Shown piece after piece: positions 26,000 to 33,569 of a DNA stretch of 64,000 bases (position 1 is its first letter; each line of letters begins with the position of its first letter). Under the pieces are notes generated by a model. It was not told where the DNA came from. It did no database searches and worked only from the letters and a program-made list of their open reading frames with translations. The stretch is from contig JAZQAG010000033.1 in NCBI GenBank assembly GCA_045545095.1, positions 124,001 through 188,000 on the forward strand, read 5' to 3'. A program made the position numbers and the translations under genes. Origin of the DNA: Phocaeicola_A sp045545095 (lineage in GTDB: Bacteria; Bacteroidota; Bacteroidia; Bacteroidales; Bacteroidaceae).

Positions 26000-27001
26000 A
26001 TGAGTTTTTTGACGAATGACAAGCTGACTATCGTAGGTGCAGCTGGTATGATTGGTTCTAACATGGCTCAGTGTGCAGCCATGATGCGTCTGACCCCGAA
26101 CATCTGTCTGTATGACCCCTTTGCTCCTGCGTTGGAGGGTGTGGCTGAAGAGATGTATCATTGCGCTTTTGAAGGTGTGAACATTACTTTCACTTCTGAT
26201 ATCAAGGAGGCTTTGACAGATGCCAAGTATATCATCTCTTCAGGAGGTGCAGCCCGTAAGGCCGGTATGACTCGTGAAGACCTGTTGAAAGGTAATGCAG
26301 CTATTGCCGAACAACTTGGTAAGGATATCAAAGCATATTGTCCCGATGCAAAGCATGTGGTAGTTATCTTTAATCCTGCTGATATCACTGGTCTTATCAC
26401 ATTGCTTTATTCAGGCTTGAAACCTTCACAAGTAAGCACATTGGCCGCTCTCGACAGTACTCGCTTGCAGAGCGCGTTGGCAAAGCATTTCGGCGTACTC
26501 CAGAGCAAGGTGGAAAATTGCCGTACTTACGGAGGCCATGGCGAGCAGATGGCCGTATTCGCATCAACCGCTAAGGTGGATGGCACTCCGTTGACTGACC
26601 TTATCGGTACCGACAAGTTGACCGATGAGCAATGGGCAGCTATGAAGCAGGATGTAATCCAGGGTGGTAAGAAGATTATCGATTTGCGTGGACGTTCTTC
26701 TTTCCAGAGTCCTTCATACGTTTCTGTAGAGATGATTCGTGCCGCTATGGGTGGCGAAGCCTTCAAATGGCCTGCAGGTACATATGTGCATTCAGAAGGA
26801 TTTGATCATATCATGATGGCTATGGAGACAGAAATCACCAAGGATGGAGTTTCTTACAAGGCCGTAAACGGTACTCCCGAAGAAGTTGCCAATCTTCAGG
26901 CAAGCTACAAGCACCTCTGCGCATTGCGTGACGAAGTGATCGGTATGGGTGTACTTCCTCCTACAGATGAGTGGCACAAACTGAACCCCAATATCCAGTA
27001 A
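26000..27001 (+). CDS. mdh: Malate dehydrogenase
   Basis: Oxidises malate to oxaloacetate with NAD(P), or in Bacteroides runs in the reductive direction toward fumarate and succinate. 333 residues from the ATG at 26000 give the expected N-terminus with the Rossmann loop VGAAGMIGSNMAQ (about 12-24). The catalytic histidine is likely in YGGHGEQM, and substrate arginines lie in the GAARKAGMTREDLL stretch, as in LDH/MDH family enzymes. It is monocistronic, with its own promoter and terminator. Confidence 0.95.
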   Translation: MSFLTNDKLTIVGAAGMIGSNMAQCAAMMRLTPNICLYDPFAPALEGVAEEMYHCAFEGVNITFTSDIKEALTDAKYIISSGGAARKAGMTREDLLKGNAAIAEQLGKDIKAYCPDAKHVVVIFNPADITGLITLLYSGLKPSQVSTLAALDSTRLQSALAKHFGVLQSKVENCRTYGGHGEQMAVFASTAKVDGTPLTDLIGTDKLTDEQWAAMKQDVIQGGKKIIDLRGRSSFQSPSYVSVEMIRAAMGGEAFKWPAGTYVHSEGFDHIMMAMETEITKDGVSYKAVNGTPEEVANLQASYKHLCALRDEVIGMGVLPPTDEWHKLNPNIQ

Positions 27002-27028
27002 TCATACCTCGTTGGGGCAAAGGATATA

Positions 27029-27074
27029 AATGCGGGGCGCGAAGGAATAGACCTTTGTGTCCCGCATTCCTTTT
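27029..27074 (+). terminator. Terminator of mdh
   Basis: AATGCGGG (27029-27036) pairs with CCCGCATT (27061-27068), followed by CCTTTT. Confidence 0.65.
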
Positions 27075-27172
27075 CTGAAAAATACTTTCCTTTCTTATAT
27101 ATATAATAAGGTATAGGGCGGATTGCTTTTGGCAGATAAAACTAAAAAATAGATAAATAATGTCTGAAAGTT

Positions 27173-27203
27173 TTTGCTGTTCAAGAAAGTATATGTAATT
27201 TTG
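27173..27203 (+). promoter_or_regulatory. Promoter of rpsU
   Basis: TTTG (27173-27176), 19-base spacer, TAATTTTG (27196-27203): full consensus. Confidence 0.8.
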
Positions 27204-27257
27204 CGCCCTGATTTCGTGGAAATTACTGTTTAACTAACATAAATTAATAAAAACAAA

Positions 27258-27449
27258 ATGATTGTAGTACCTGTAAAAGAAGGCGAGAACATTGAAAGAG
27301 CGCTGAAGAAGTTCAAGAGAAAATTTGAGAAAACTGGTGTAGTAAAAGAGTTGAGAGCTCGTCAGCAGTTTGACAAACCCTCTGTAAAGAACAGACTCAA
27401 GAGAGAGCGCGCTGTATATGTTCAGAAGCTGCAGCAAGTAGAAGATTAA
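27258..27449 (+). CDS. rpsU: 30S ribosomal protein S21
   Basis: 63 residues, basic, starting MIVVPVKEGENIERALKKFKRKFEKTG, the S21 signature; it binds the 30S platform near the anti-Shine-Dalgarno region. The C-terminus is short, as in other Bacteroidetes. It follows a strong promoter by 54 bases. Confidence 0.95.
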   Translation: MIVVPVKEGENIERALKKFKRKFEKTGVVKELRARQQFDKPSVKNRLKRERAVYVQKLQQVED

Positions 27450-27476
27450 TTAGTTTGAAAATAATCCTGCAATTCT

Positions 27477-27508
27477 TTTGGATTATTGAATTCTTTTACG
27501 TATTTTCG
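27477..27508 (+). promoter_or_regulatory. Promoter of the Xer recombinase gene
   Basis: TTTG (27477-27480), 20-base spacer, TATTTTCG (27501-27508), one mismatch in the -7 box. Confidence 0.55.
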
Positions 27509-27533
27509 TCGCTGAATAACTGAAGCGGCAACA

Positions 27534-28415
27534 ATGTTGGTAAAAGCTTTTTTGGAATATCTTCGGTATGATCGAAATTATTCAGGCTGTACGGTTACAG
27601 CATACCGTACTGATTTGAAGGAATTCGAGAAGTTCTTTCGCTCAGAAGATGAAGAATTGGGGTGGGAGACAATAGATGCCGATATAGTCCGCCGATGGAT
27701 GGTTCAATTGATGGATGACGGGCGCGCCACGACATCAGTGAATCGGAAACTGAGTTCGATACGCTCATTCTATAAGTATCTTCGATCAAAAGGCGTGGTT
27801 ACACGGGACTTCTTTGTGAAAGTGAAAGGTCCTAAAAATAACAAACCACTTCCGGCTTTTGTGAAGGAAACTGATATGGATAGGCTGTTGGATGAGGTGG
27901 ATTTCGGTGAAGGCTTTGCCGCTTGTCGAGATAAAATGGTGGTTGAGATGCTCTATGCTACAGGGATGCGTTTGGCGGAACTCGTAGGGCTGAATGATAA
28001 AGATGTTGATTTCTCGGCAGGACAGATAAAGGTGACAGGAAAAAGAAATAAGCAACGTCTGATACCTTTTGGCGAAGAGTTGCGATGCTCCATGTTGACT
28101 TATCTGAATATGCGAATTGAGTCTTGTCCAAGACTGTCTGAAGCCTTTTTTGTTAGTGATAAAGGTTCTAGAATAAGTCGGGGTAAGGTTGGAAGCTTGG
28201 TGAAGATAGCTCTTTCGAAAGTGGTAGGGTTGAAAAGACGGAGTCCACATGTGTTAAGGCATTCTTTCGCGACATCGATGCTCAACAATCATGCAGAGCT
28301 TGGTGTTGTAAAAGAGTTGCTTGGACACGAAAGTTTGGCGACAACGGAAATTTATACTCACACTACGTTCGAAGAATTAAAAGAAGTCTATAAACTCGCT
28401 CATCCAAGAGCTTAA
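27534..28415 (+). CDS. xerC/xerD: Tyrosine site-specific recombinase, XerC/XerD type
   Basis: 293 residues, the size of chromosomal Xer recombinases that resolve chromosome dimers at dif. The N-terminal SAM-like core-binding domain (1-90) precedes the catalytic domain. Catalytic residues are visible: Arg in TGMRLAELVGL, Lys in VTGKRNKQRL, HxLR in SPHVLRHSFAT, His in LLGHESLATTEIYTH and the Tyr nucleophile in the same stretch. A chromosomal role is favoured because it is embedded between rpsU and hpf with no mobile-element context. XerC and XerD cannot be told apart here. Confidence 0.9.
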   Translation: MLVKAFLEYLRYDRNYSGCTVTAYRTDLKEFEKFFRSEDEELGWETIDADIVRRWMVQLMDDGRATTSVNRKLSSIRSFYKYLRSKGVVTRDFFVKVKGPKNNKPLPAFVKETDMDRLLDEVDFGEGFAACRDKMVVEMLYATGMRLAELVGLNDKDVDFSAGQIKVTGKRNKQRLIPFGEELRCSMLTYLNMRIESCPRLSEAFFVSDKGSRISRGKVGSLVKIALSKVVGLKRRSPHVLRHSFATSMLNNHAELGVVKELLGHESLATTEIYTHTTFEELKEVYKLAHPRA

Positions 28416-28430
28416 ACAAAGGAGGTACGT

Positions 28431-28730
28431 ATGGAAATTAGAATTCAATCGATCCGTTTCGATGCAGCTGAAAAGTTGCAAGTGTTTGTTGAGAAGAAAG
28501 TAGGCAAACTCGAAAAGTATTGCGAAGAAATAAGAAAGGTAGAGGTGTCATTGAAAGTCGTGAAGCCTGAGACTGCTATGAATAAGGAAGCGGTTATCCG
28601 TGTGTTTGTTCCTAATGGGGATTTATATGTGGAAAAGGTATGCGACACTTTTGAAGAAGCAATAGACCAAGGGGTAGAAGCCCTCGAAAAGCAATTGGTG
28701 AAATACAAGGAAAAACAGCGTGGGAAATAA
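28431..28730 (+). CDS. hpf: Ribosome hibernation-promoting factor (HPF/YfiA family)
   Basis: 99 residues of the short HPF type, which binds the 30S decoding site in stationary phase and promotes inactive ribosome dimers or monomers. Sequence shows MEIRIQSIRFDAAEKLQVFVEKKVGKLEKY and the beta-alpha-beta pattern of S30AE proteins. An unusually good Shine-Dalgarno (AAAGGAGG) lies 5 bases before the start. It begins 15 bases after the recombinase stop. Confidence 0.9.
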   Translation: MEIRIQSIRFDAAEKLQVFVEKKVGKLEKYCEEIRKVEVSLKVVKPETAMNKEAVIRVFVPNGDLYVEKVCDTFEEAIDQGVEALEKQLVKYKEKQRGK

Positions 28731-28745
28731 AAAAAACGCTAAAAG

Positions 28746-28777
28746 TTTGTATATCTCAAAATAAACACCTAAATTTG
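28746..28777 (+). promoter_or_regulatory. Strong promoter of the tRNA-tuf transcription unit
   Basis: TTTG (28746-28749), 20-base spacer, TAAATTTG (28770-28777): full consensus, 52 bases before the first tRNA. It probably drives four tRNAs, tuf and possibly the genes beyond. Confidence 0.85.
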
Positions 28778-28828
28778 CAGCCGTTTTCGCACCGAGCCAT
28801 TTTGTGCAAGGCTGCAAATTTTAGAAAT

Positions 28829-28902
28829 GCCTCTTTAGCTCAGTTGGCCAGAGCACGTGATTTGTAATCTCGGGGTCGTTGGTTCGAATCCGACAAGAGG
28901 CT
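28829..28902 (+). tRNA. tRNA-Thr (anticodon TGT)
   Basis: Acceptor GCCTCTT pairs with AAGAGGC, discriminator T. The anticodon loop TTTGTAA reads TGT. T-arm GGTTCGAATCC is present; CCA is not encoded. Confidence 0.97.
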
Positions 28903-28920
28903 CTCCTAAAAGGAAACGTT

Positions 28921-29003
28921 GGGCAAATACCAGAGTGGCCAAATGGGGCAGACTGTAAATCTGCTGGCTTACGCCTTCGGTGGTTCGAATCCATCTTTGC
29001 CCA
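28921..29003 (+). tRNA. tRNA-Tyr (anticodon GTA)
   Basis: Long-variable-arm (class II) tRNA of 83 bases. Acceptor GGGCAAA pairs with TTTGCCC, and the loop CTGTAAA reads GTA. The next base after TTTGCCC is the discriminator A. Confidence 0.97.
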
Positions 29004-29010
29004 CTAAATT

Positions 29011-29083
29011 GCGGAAGTAGCTCAGTTGATAGAGCATTAGCCTTCCAAGCTGAGGGTCGCGGGTTTGAGCCCCGTCTTCCGCT
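29011..29083 (+). tRNA. tRNA-Gly (anticodon TCC)
   Basis: Acceptor GCGGAAG pairs with CTTCCGC, discriminator T. The anticodon loop CTTCCAA reads TCC. Confidence 0.97.
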
Positions 29084-29091
29084 CTTTTATT

Positions 29092-29163
<72 letters not shown>

Positions 29164-29227
29164 CTTTACTATGATTAATAGGGAAGAAGATAAAACATTA
29201 TTCATTATTATAATAAGTAAGAAAGCT

Positions 29228-30412
29228 ATGGCAAAAGAAAAATTTGAACGTTCAAAAGACCATGTTAACATTGGTACAATTGGCCACGTTGACCATGGTA
29301 AGACTACTTTGACTGCCGCAATCACTACAGTGTTGGCTAAGAAGGGTCTTTCAGAAGTTAAGTCTTTCGACCAGATTGACAACGCTCCTGAAGAGAAAGA
29401 GAGAGGTATTACTATCAACACTTCTCACGTTGAGTACGAAACCGCAACTCGTCACTATGCTCATGTAGACTGCCCGGGTCACGCCGACTACGTAAAGAAC
29501 ATGGTAACTGGTGCTGCTCAGATGGACGGTGCTATCATCGTTTGTGCTGCTACTGATGGTCCGATGCCTCAGACTCGTGAACACATCCTTTTGGCTCGTC
29601 AGGTAAACGTACCTCGCTTGGTTGTATTCTTGAACAAGTGTGATATGGTTGACGATGAGGAAATGCTTGAGCTCGTTGAAATGGAAATGCGTGAGCTGTT
29701 GGCTGCTTATGAGTTCGATGGTGACAACACTCCTATCATCCGTGGTTCTGCTCTTGGTGCATTGAATGGTGTTGAGCAATGGGAAGATAAGGTTATGGAG
29801 TTGATGGATGCTGTTGATACTTGGGTGCCCCTGCCTCCCCGTGATGTGGATAAACCTTTCTTGATGCCTGTTGAGGACGTGTTCTCAATCACTGGTCGTG
29901 GTACTGTTGCTACTGGTCGTATCGAAACTGGTGTTATCCATGTAGGTGACGAAGTAGAAATCCTCGGTCTTGGTGAGAACAAGAAGTCAGTTGTAACTGG
30001 TGTTGAAATGTTCCGTAAGTTGCTCGATGAGGGTCAGGCTGGTGATAACGTAGGTCTGTTGCTCCGTGGTATCGACAAGAACGAAATCAAGCGCGGTATG
30101 GTATTGTGTAAGCCCGGTCAGATTAAGCCTCACTCTAAGTTCAAAGCTTCTATCTACGTTTTGAAGAAAGAGGAAGGTGGTCGTCATACTCCGTTCCACA
30201 ACAAGTATCGTCCTCAGTTCTACCTCCGTACTATGGACTGTACAGGTGAAATCTCTTTGCCTGAAGGTGTAGAGATGGTAATGCCTGGTGATAACGTAGA
30301 GATCAACGTTGAGTTGATTTATGAGGTAGCCTTGAACGTAGGTCTTCGTTTCGCAATCCGCGAGGGTGGACGTACAGTAGGTTCAGGTCAGATTACTGAA
30401 ATCCTTGACTAA
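29228..30412 (+). CDS. tuf: Translation elongation factor Tu
   Basis: 394 residues; GTPase that delivers aminoacyl-tRNA to the ribosome. G1 GHVDHGKT (about 19-26), G3 DCPGH and G4 NKCD are all visible, and the C-terminal domains II and III are complete. The ATG at 29228 (MAKEKFERSKDH) is the usual EF-Tu start; a longer frame from 29171 would add 19 unusual residues and is rejected. Codon use is strongly biased, as expected for a highly expressed gene. It is read through from the tRNA cluster. Confidence 0.98.
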   Translation: MAKEKFERSKDHVNIGTIGHVDHGKTTLTAAITTVLAKKGLSEVKSFDQIDNAPEEKERGITINTSHVEYETATRHYAHVDCPGHADYVKNMVTGAAQMDGAIIVCAATDGPMPQTREHILLARQVNVPRLVVFLNKCDMVDDEEMLELVEMEMRELLAAYEFDGDNTPIIRGSALGALNGVEQWEDKVMELMDAVDTWVPLPPRDVDKPFLMPVEDVFSITGRGTVATGRIETGVIHVGDEVEILGLGENKKSVVTGVEMFRKLLDEGQAGDNVGLLLRGIDKNEIKRGMVLCKPGQIKPHSKFKASIYVLKKEEGGRHTPFHNKYRPQFYLRTMDCTGEISLPEGVEMVMPGDNVEINVELIYEVALNVGLRFAIREGGRTVGSGQITEILD

Positions 30413-30423
30413 TTAATATAGTC

Positions 30424-30455
30424 GGTCGGCTCTCGGGTGACTGAGAGCCGATATT
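30424..30455 (+). terminator. Stem-loop after tuf, possible processing site or weak terminator
   Basis: CGGCTCTC pairs with GAGAGCCG around an eight-base loop, followed by ATATTT rather than a true U-run. It precedes tRNA-Trp directly, so RNA processing is as likely as termination. Confidence 0.4.
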
Positions 30456-30456
30456 T

Positions 30457-30529
30457 ACGGGAATAGCTCAGTTGGTAGAGCACCGGTCTCCAAAACCGGG
30501 TGTCGGGAGTTCGAGCCTCTCTTCCCGTG
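30457..30529 (+). tRNA. tRNA-Trp (anticodon CCA)
   Basis: Acceptor ACGGGAA pairs with TTCCCGT, discriminator G. The loop CTCCAAA reads CCA. It sits between tuf and secE, 16 bases before the latter. Confidence 0.97.
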
Positions 30530-30544
30530 CTAATCTTGAAAAAT

Positions 30545-30736
30545 ATGTTTAAGAGAGTAATAGATTATTGTAAAGAATCTTACGAAGAACTTGTTCATAA
30601 GGTGTCATGGCCTACTCGTTCTGAGCTTGCTGGCAGCGCAGTGGTTGTTTTGTATGCTTCCCTACTCATTGCGTTGGTAGTATTTGCTATGGATTCGGTT
30701 TTTGAGTCTGTGATGAGATTCGTGTATCCTCATTAA
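30545..30736 (+). CDS. secE: Preprotein translocase subunit SecE
   Basis: 63 residues, the single-helix short SecE that clamps SecY. The conserved amphipathic start (ESYEELVHKVSWPTRSEL) precedes one transmembrane helix (about 36-55). The ATG at 30545 is chosen over 30500, which lies inside tRNA-Trp. Confidence 0.95.
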   Translation: MFKRVIDYCKESYEELVHKVSWPTRSELAGSAVVVLYASLLIALVVFAMDSVFESVMRFVYPH

Positions 30737-30748
30737 TTCAAAGTAATG

Positions 30749-31291
30749 ATGTCTGAGATTGGTATGAAGTGGTACGTACTGCGTGCTATTAGTGGTAAAG
30801 AAAACAAGGTTAAAGAATACCTTGAAGCTGATATAAAGAACAGCGACCTTGGCGACTATGTATCTCAGGTGTTGATTCCCACAGAGAAAGTTTATCAGGT
30901 AAGGAATGGTAAGAAAGTTGTAAAAGAACGTACTTACCTGCCTGGTTACGTCTTGGTGGAGGCTGCTTTGGTGGGTGAGGTTGCTCATCGTTTGAGGAAT
31001 ACCCCAAATGTGCTAGGCTTTTTGGGTGGTTTAGATAATCCAACCCCCTTACGTCAAGCGGAAGTGAACCGTATCCTCGGTACAGTTGACGAACTTCAGG
31101 ATATTGCTGAAGATAACACTATCCCGTATGAAGTTGGTGAGACTGTCAAGGTGGCAGAAGGCCCTTTCAGTGGTTTCAATGGAATTATTGAAGAGGTTAA
31201 CGCAGAGAAGAAAAAGTTAAAGGTCATGGTGAAAATATTCGGTCGGAAAACTCCGCTCGAATTGGGCTTTATGCAAGTGGAAAAGGAATGA
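30749..31291 (+). CDS. nusG: Transcription termination/antitermination factor NusG
   Basis: 180 residues: an NGN domain (MKWYVLRAISGKENKVKEYL, GYVLVEA) that binds RNA polymerase and a C-terminal KOW domain (GETVKVAEGPFSGFNGIIEEV). Three in-frame ATGs at 30746, 30749 and 30764 are possible; 30749 gives the family's usual length. Neighbours secE and rplK follow the standard bacterial order. Confidence 0.95.
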   Translation: MSEIGMKWYVLRAISGKENKVKEYLEADIKNSDLGDYVSQVLIPTEKVYQVRNGKKVVKERTYLPGYVLVEAALVGEVAHRLRNTPNVLGFLGGLDNPTPLRQAEVNRILGTVDELQDIAEDNTIPYEVGETVKVAEGPFSGFNGIIEEVNAEKKKLKVMVKIFGRKTPLELGFMQVEKE

Positions 31292-31353
31292 TGCATTCTG
31301 TTACGTGCACTATTCTTTTTGTAATAATTGTACTAAATATAAATTAAAAGAAA

Positions 31354-31797
31354 ATGGCTAAAGAAGTTGCTGGACTAATCAAGTTACAGATTAAAGGAGG
31401 CGCTGCAAATCCATCACCTCCCGTAGGACCTGCTTTGGGTTCCAAGGGTATTAATATTATGGAATTTTGCAAGCAATTCAACGCCAGAACACAGGATAAG
31501 GCTGGTAAAGTATTGCCAGTAATTATCACTTACTATGCTGACAAGTCTTTTGATTTCGTTATCAAGACTCCTCCTGTAGCTATTCAGCTTATGGAAGTTG
31601 CTAAAGTAAAGAGTGGTTCTGCTGAGCCTAATCGTAAAAAGGTTGCTGAGATTACTTGGGAACAAGTACGTACGATTGCTCAAGATAAGTTGGTTGACTT
31701 GAACTGTTTCACAGTAGAGGCTGCTATGACGATGGTAGCAGGTACAGCAAGAAGTATGGGTATCGCTGTAAAAGGTGAGTTCCCCGGTAACAATTAA
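31354..31797 (+). CDS. rplK: 50S ribosomal protein L11
   Basis: 147 residues with the L11 N-terminal hallmark KLQIKGGAANPSPPVGPALGSKGINIMEFCKQFN and a C-terminal rRNA-binding domain (GTARSMGI). It forms the GTPase-associated centre with L10 and L7/L12. Confidence 0.97.
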   Translation: MAKEVAGLIKLQIKGGAANPSPPVGPALGSKGINIMEFCKQFNARTQDKAGKVLPVIITYYADKSFDFVIKTPPVAIQLMEVAKVKSGSAEPNRKKVAEITWEQVRTIAQDKLVDLNCFTVEAAMTMVAGTARSMGIAVKGEFPGNN

Positions 31798-31813
31798 TTA
31801 ACTTCAATTAAGT

Positions 31814-32515
31814 ATGGGTAAACTGACAAAAAATCAAAAGTTGGCTGCAGCTAAAATTGAAGCAGGGAAAGCATACTCACTGAAAGAAGCTGCTGAATTG
31901 GTGAAGGAAATAACCTTTACTAAGTTTGATGCTTCACTGGATATTGACGTACGTTTGGGAGTTGATCCTCGTAAAGCTAACCAAATGGTTCGTGGCGTTG
32001 TTTCATTGCCCCACGGAACCGGTAAGGTAGTTCGAGTATTGGCTCTTTGTACCCCCGATGCTGAAGCTGCTGCTAAAGAAGCAGGTGCTGACTATGTAGG
32101 TCTTGATGAGTATATCGAAAAGATCAAAGGCGGATGGACTGACATTGATGTAATTATTACTATGCCGTCTATCATGGGTAAAATCGGTGCTTTGGGACGT
32201 GTATTGGGCCCACGTGGTTTGATGCCTAATCCTAAGAGTGGAACCGTAACTATGGATGTTGCTAAGGCTGTACGCGAAGTAAAGCAGGGTAAGATTGACT
32301 TTAAGGTTGATAAAACAGGTATTGTACATACTTCAATCGGTAAGGTGTCTTTCTCTTCTGACGCAATTCGCGATAACGCAAAGGAATTTATTTCAACCAT
32401 TCTCAAGTTGAAACCTGCTGCAGCTAAAGGTACATATATCAAGAGCATTTATCTTTCAAGTACAATGAGTAAGGGTATCAAGGTTGATCCCAAATCTATT
32501 GAAGAAAACGTTTAA
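31814..32515 (+). CDS. rplA: 50S ribosomal protein L1
   Basis: 233 residues; the L1 stalk protein. The signature stretch around GALGRVLGPRGLMPNPKSGTV is present. In other bacteria L1 represses its own operon by binding the leader; no such site was identified here. Confidence 0.97.
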   Translation: MGKLTKNQKLAAAKIEAGKAYSLKEAAELVKEITFTKFDASLDIDVRLGVDPRKANQMVRGVVSLPHGTGKVVRVLALCTPDAEAAAKEAGADYVGLDEYIEKIKGGWTDIDVIITMPSIMGKIGALGRVLGPRGLMPNPKSGTVTMDVAKAVREVKQGKIDFKVDKTGIVHTSIGKVSFSSDAIRDNAKEFISTILKLKPAAAKGTYIKSIYLSSTMSKGIKVDPKSIEENV

Positions 32516-32528
32516 TTAGAGGAAAGTC

Positions 32529-33044
32529 ATGAGAAAGGAAGATAAAAACGCAATTATTGCACAGCTCGCAGAGACTATTAATGAATACGGACACTTCTAT
32601 TTGGTTGATGTAACAGCTATGAATGCTGCTGCTACCAGCGCATTGAGAAGAGAATGTTTCAAGTCTGAGGTGAAAATGGTGTTGGTTAAAAACACTCTTC
32701 TTCATAAAGCACTTGAGAGCCTTGAAGGTGATTATTCTCCCCTTTATGGTTGCTTGAAGGGTACAACTGCTGTCTTGTTTTCAAATACAGCAAATGTTCC
32801 CGCTAAAATGCTTAAGAAGGTTGCTAAAGACGGTATTCCTGGTCTGAAAGCTGCATATGCAGAGGAAAGCTTCTATGTTGGGGCTGATCAATTAGATGCT
32901 CTTACAAGCATCAAGAGCAAGAATGAAGTTATTGCTGATGTTATTGCATTGTTGCAATCTCCGGCCAAAAACGTTATTTCGGCTCTCCAATCTGGTGGAA
33001 ACACCCTTCACGGAGTTCTTAAGACTCTTGGTGAAAGAGAATAA
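32529..33044 (+). CDS. rplJ: 50S ribosomal protein L10
   Basis: 171 residues, starting MRKEDKNAIIAQLAETINEYG, with a C-terminal helix that anchors the L7/L12 dimers. It is 13 bases after rplA. Confidence 0.96.
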   Translation: MRKEDKNAIIAQLAETINEYGHFYLVDVTAMNAAATSALRRECFKSEVKMVLVKNTLLHKALESLEGDYSPLYGCLKGTTAVLFSNTANVPAKMLKKVAKDGIPGLKAAYAEESFYVGADQLDALTSIKSKNEVIADVIALLQSPAKNVISALQSGGNTLHGVLKTLGERE

Positions 33045-33085
33045 TTAAAATAATAAGTAAAAACAAACATTAAATTTATACGAAA

Positions 33086-33463
33086 ATGGCAGATTTGAAA
33101 GCTTTTGCAGAACAATTAGTTAACTTGACAGTTAAAGAAGTTAATGAACTGGCAACTATCCTGAAGGAAGAATATGGTATTGAACCTGCTGCTGCAGCTG
33201 TTGCTGTTGCTGCTGGTCCCGCTGCTGCTGGTGCAGCTGCTGTTGAAGAGAAGACTTCTTTCGACGTAGTATTGAAGAGCGCTGGTTCAGCTAAGTTGCA
33301 GGTAGTTAAGGCCGTTAAGGAGGCTTGTGGTCTTGGTTTGAAAGAAGCTAAAGACATGGTAGATGGTGCTCCTAGCGTAGTTAAGGAAGGTCTTGCTAAG
33401 GACGAAGCTGAATCTTTGAAGAAAACATTGGAAGAGGCTGGAGCTGAAGTTGAACTTAAGTGA
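33086..33463 (+). CDS. rplL: 50S ribosomal protein L7/L12
   Basis: 125 residues: N-terminal dimerisation domain, an Ala-rich hinge (around residues 37-55) and the C-terminal domain (FDVVLKSAGSAKLQVVKAVKE) that recruits translation factors. Confidence 0.97.
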   Translation: MADLKAFAEQLVNLTVKEVNELATILKEEYGIEPAAAAVAVAAGPAAAGAAAVEEKTSFDVVLKSAGSAKLQVVKAVKEACGLGLKEAKDMVDGAPSVVKEGLAKDEAESLKKTLEEAGAEVELK

Positions 33464-33488
33464 TAACAGCCTGGTTTCCAGGTAATAC

Positions 33489-33526
33489 GGTTAGGAACCC
33501 TCAGTTGGAGGGTTCTTAACCTTTTT
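33489..33526 (+). terminator. Attenuator between rplL and rpoB
   Basis: GGTTAGGAACCCTC (33489-33502) pairs with GAGGGTTCTTAACC (33508-33521) around AGTTG, followed by TTTTT. Partial termination here is known in other bacteria to lower rpoBC relative to ribosomal protein synthesis. Confidence 0.8.
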
Positions 33527-33569
33527 GTGTCTATATTAAATTTAAGTTCTCCTCAAATCTCATAAACAG

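Noticed and set aside
27534..28415. Integrase of a mobile element
   Set aside because: No att-like repeats or element genes nearby, and the gene sits stably between rpsU and hpf; a chromosomal Xer recombinase explains it.
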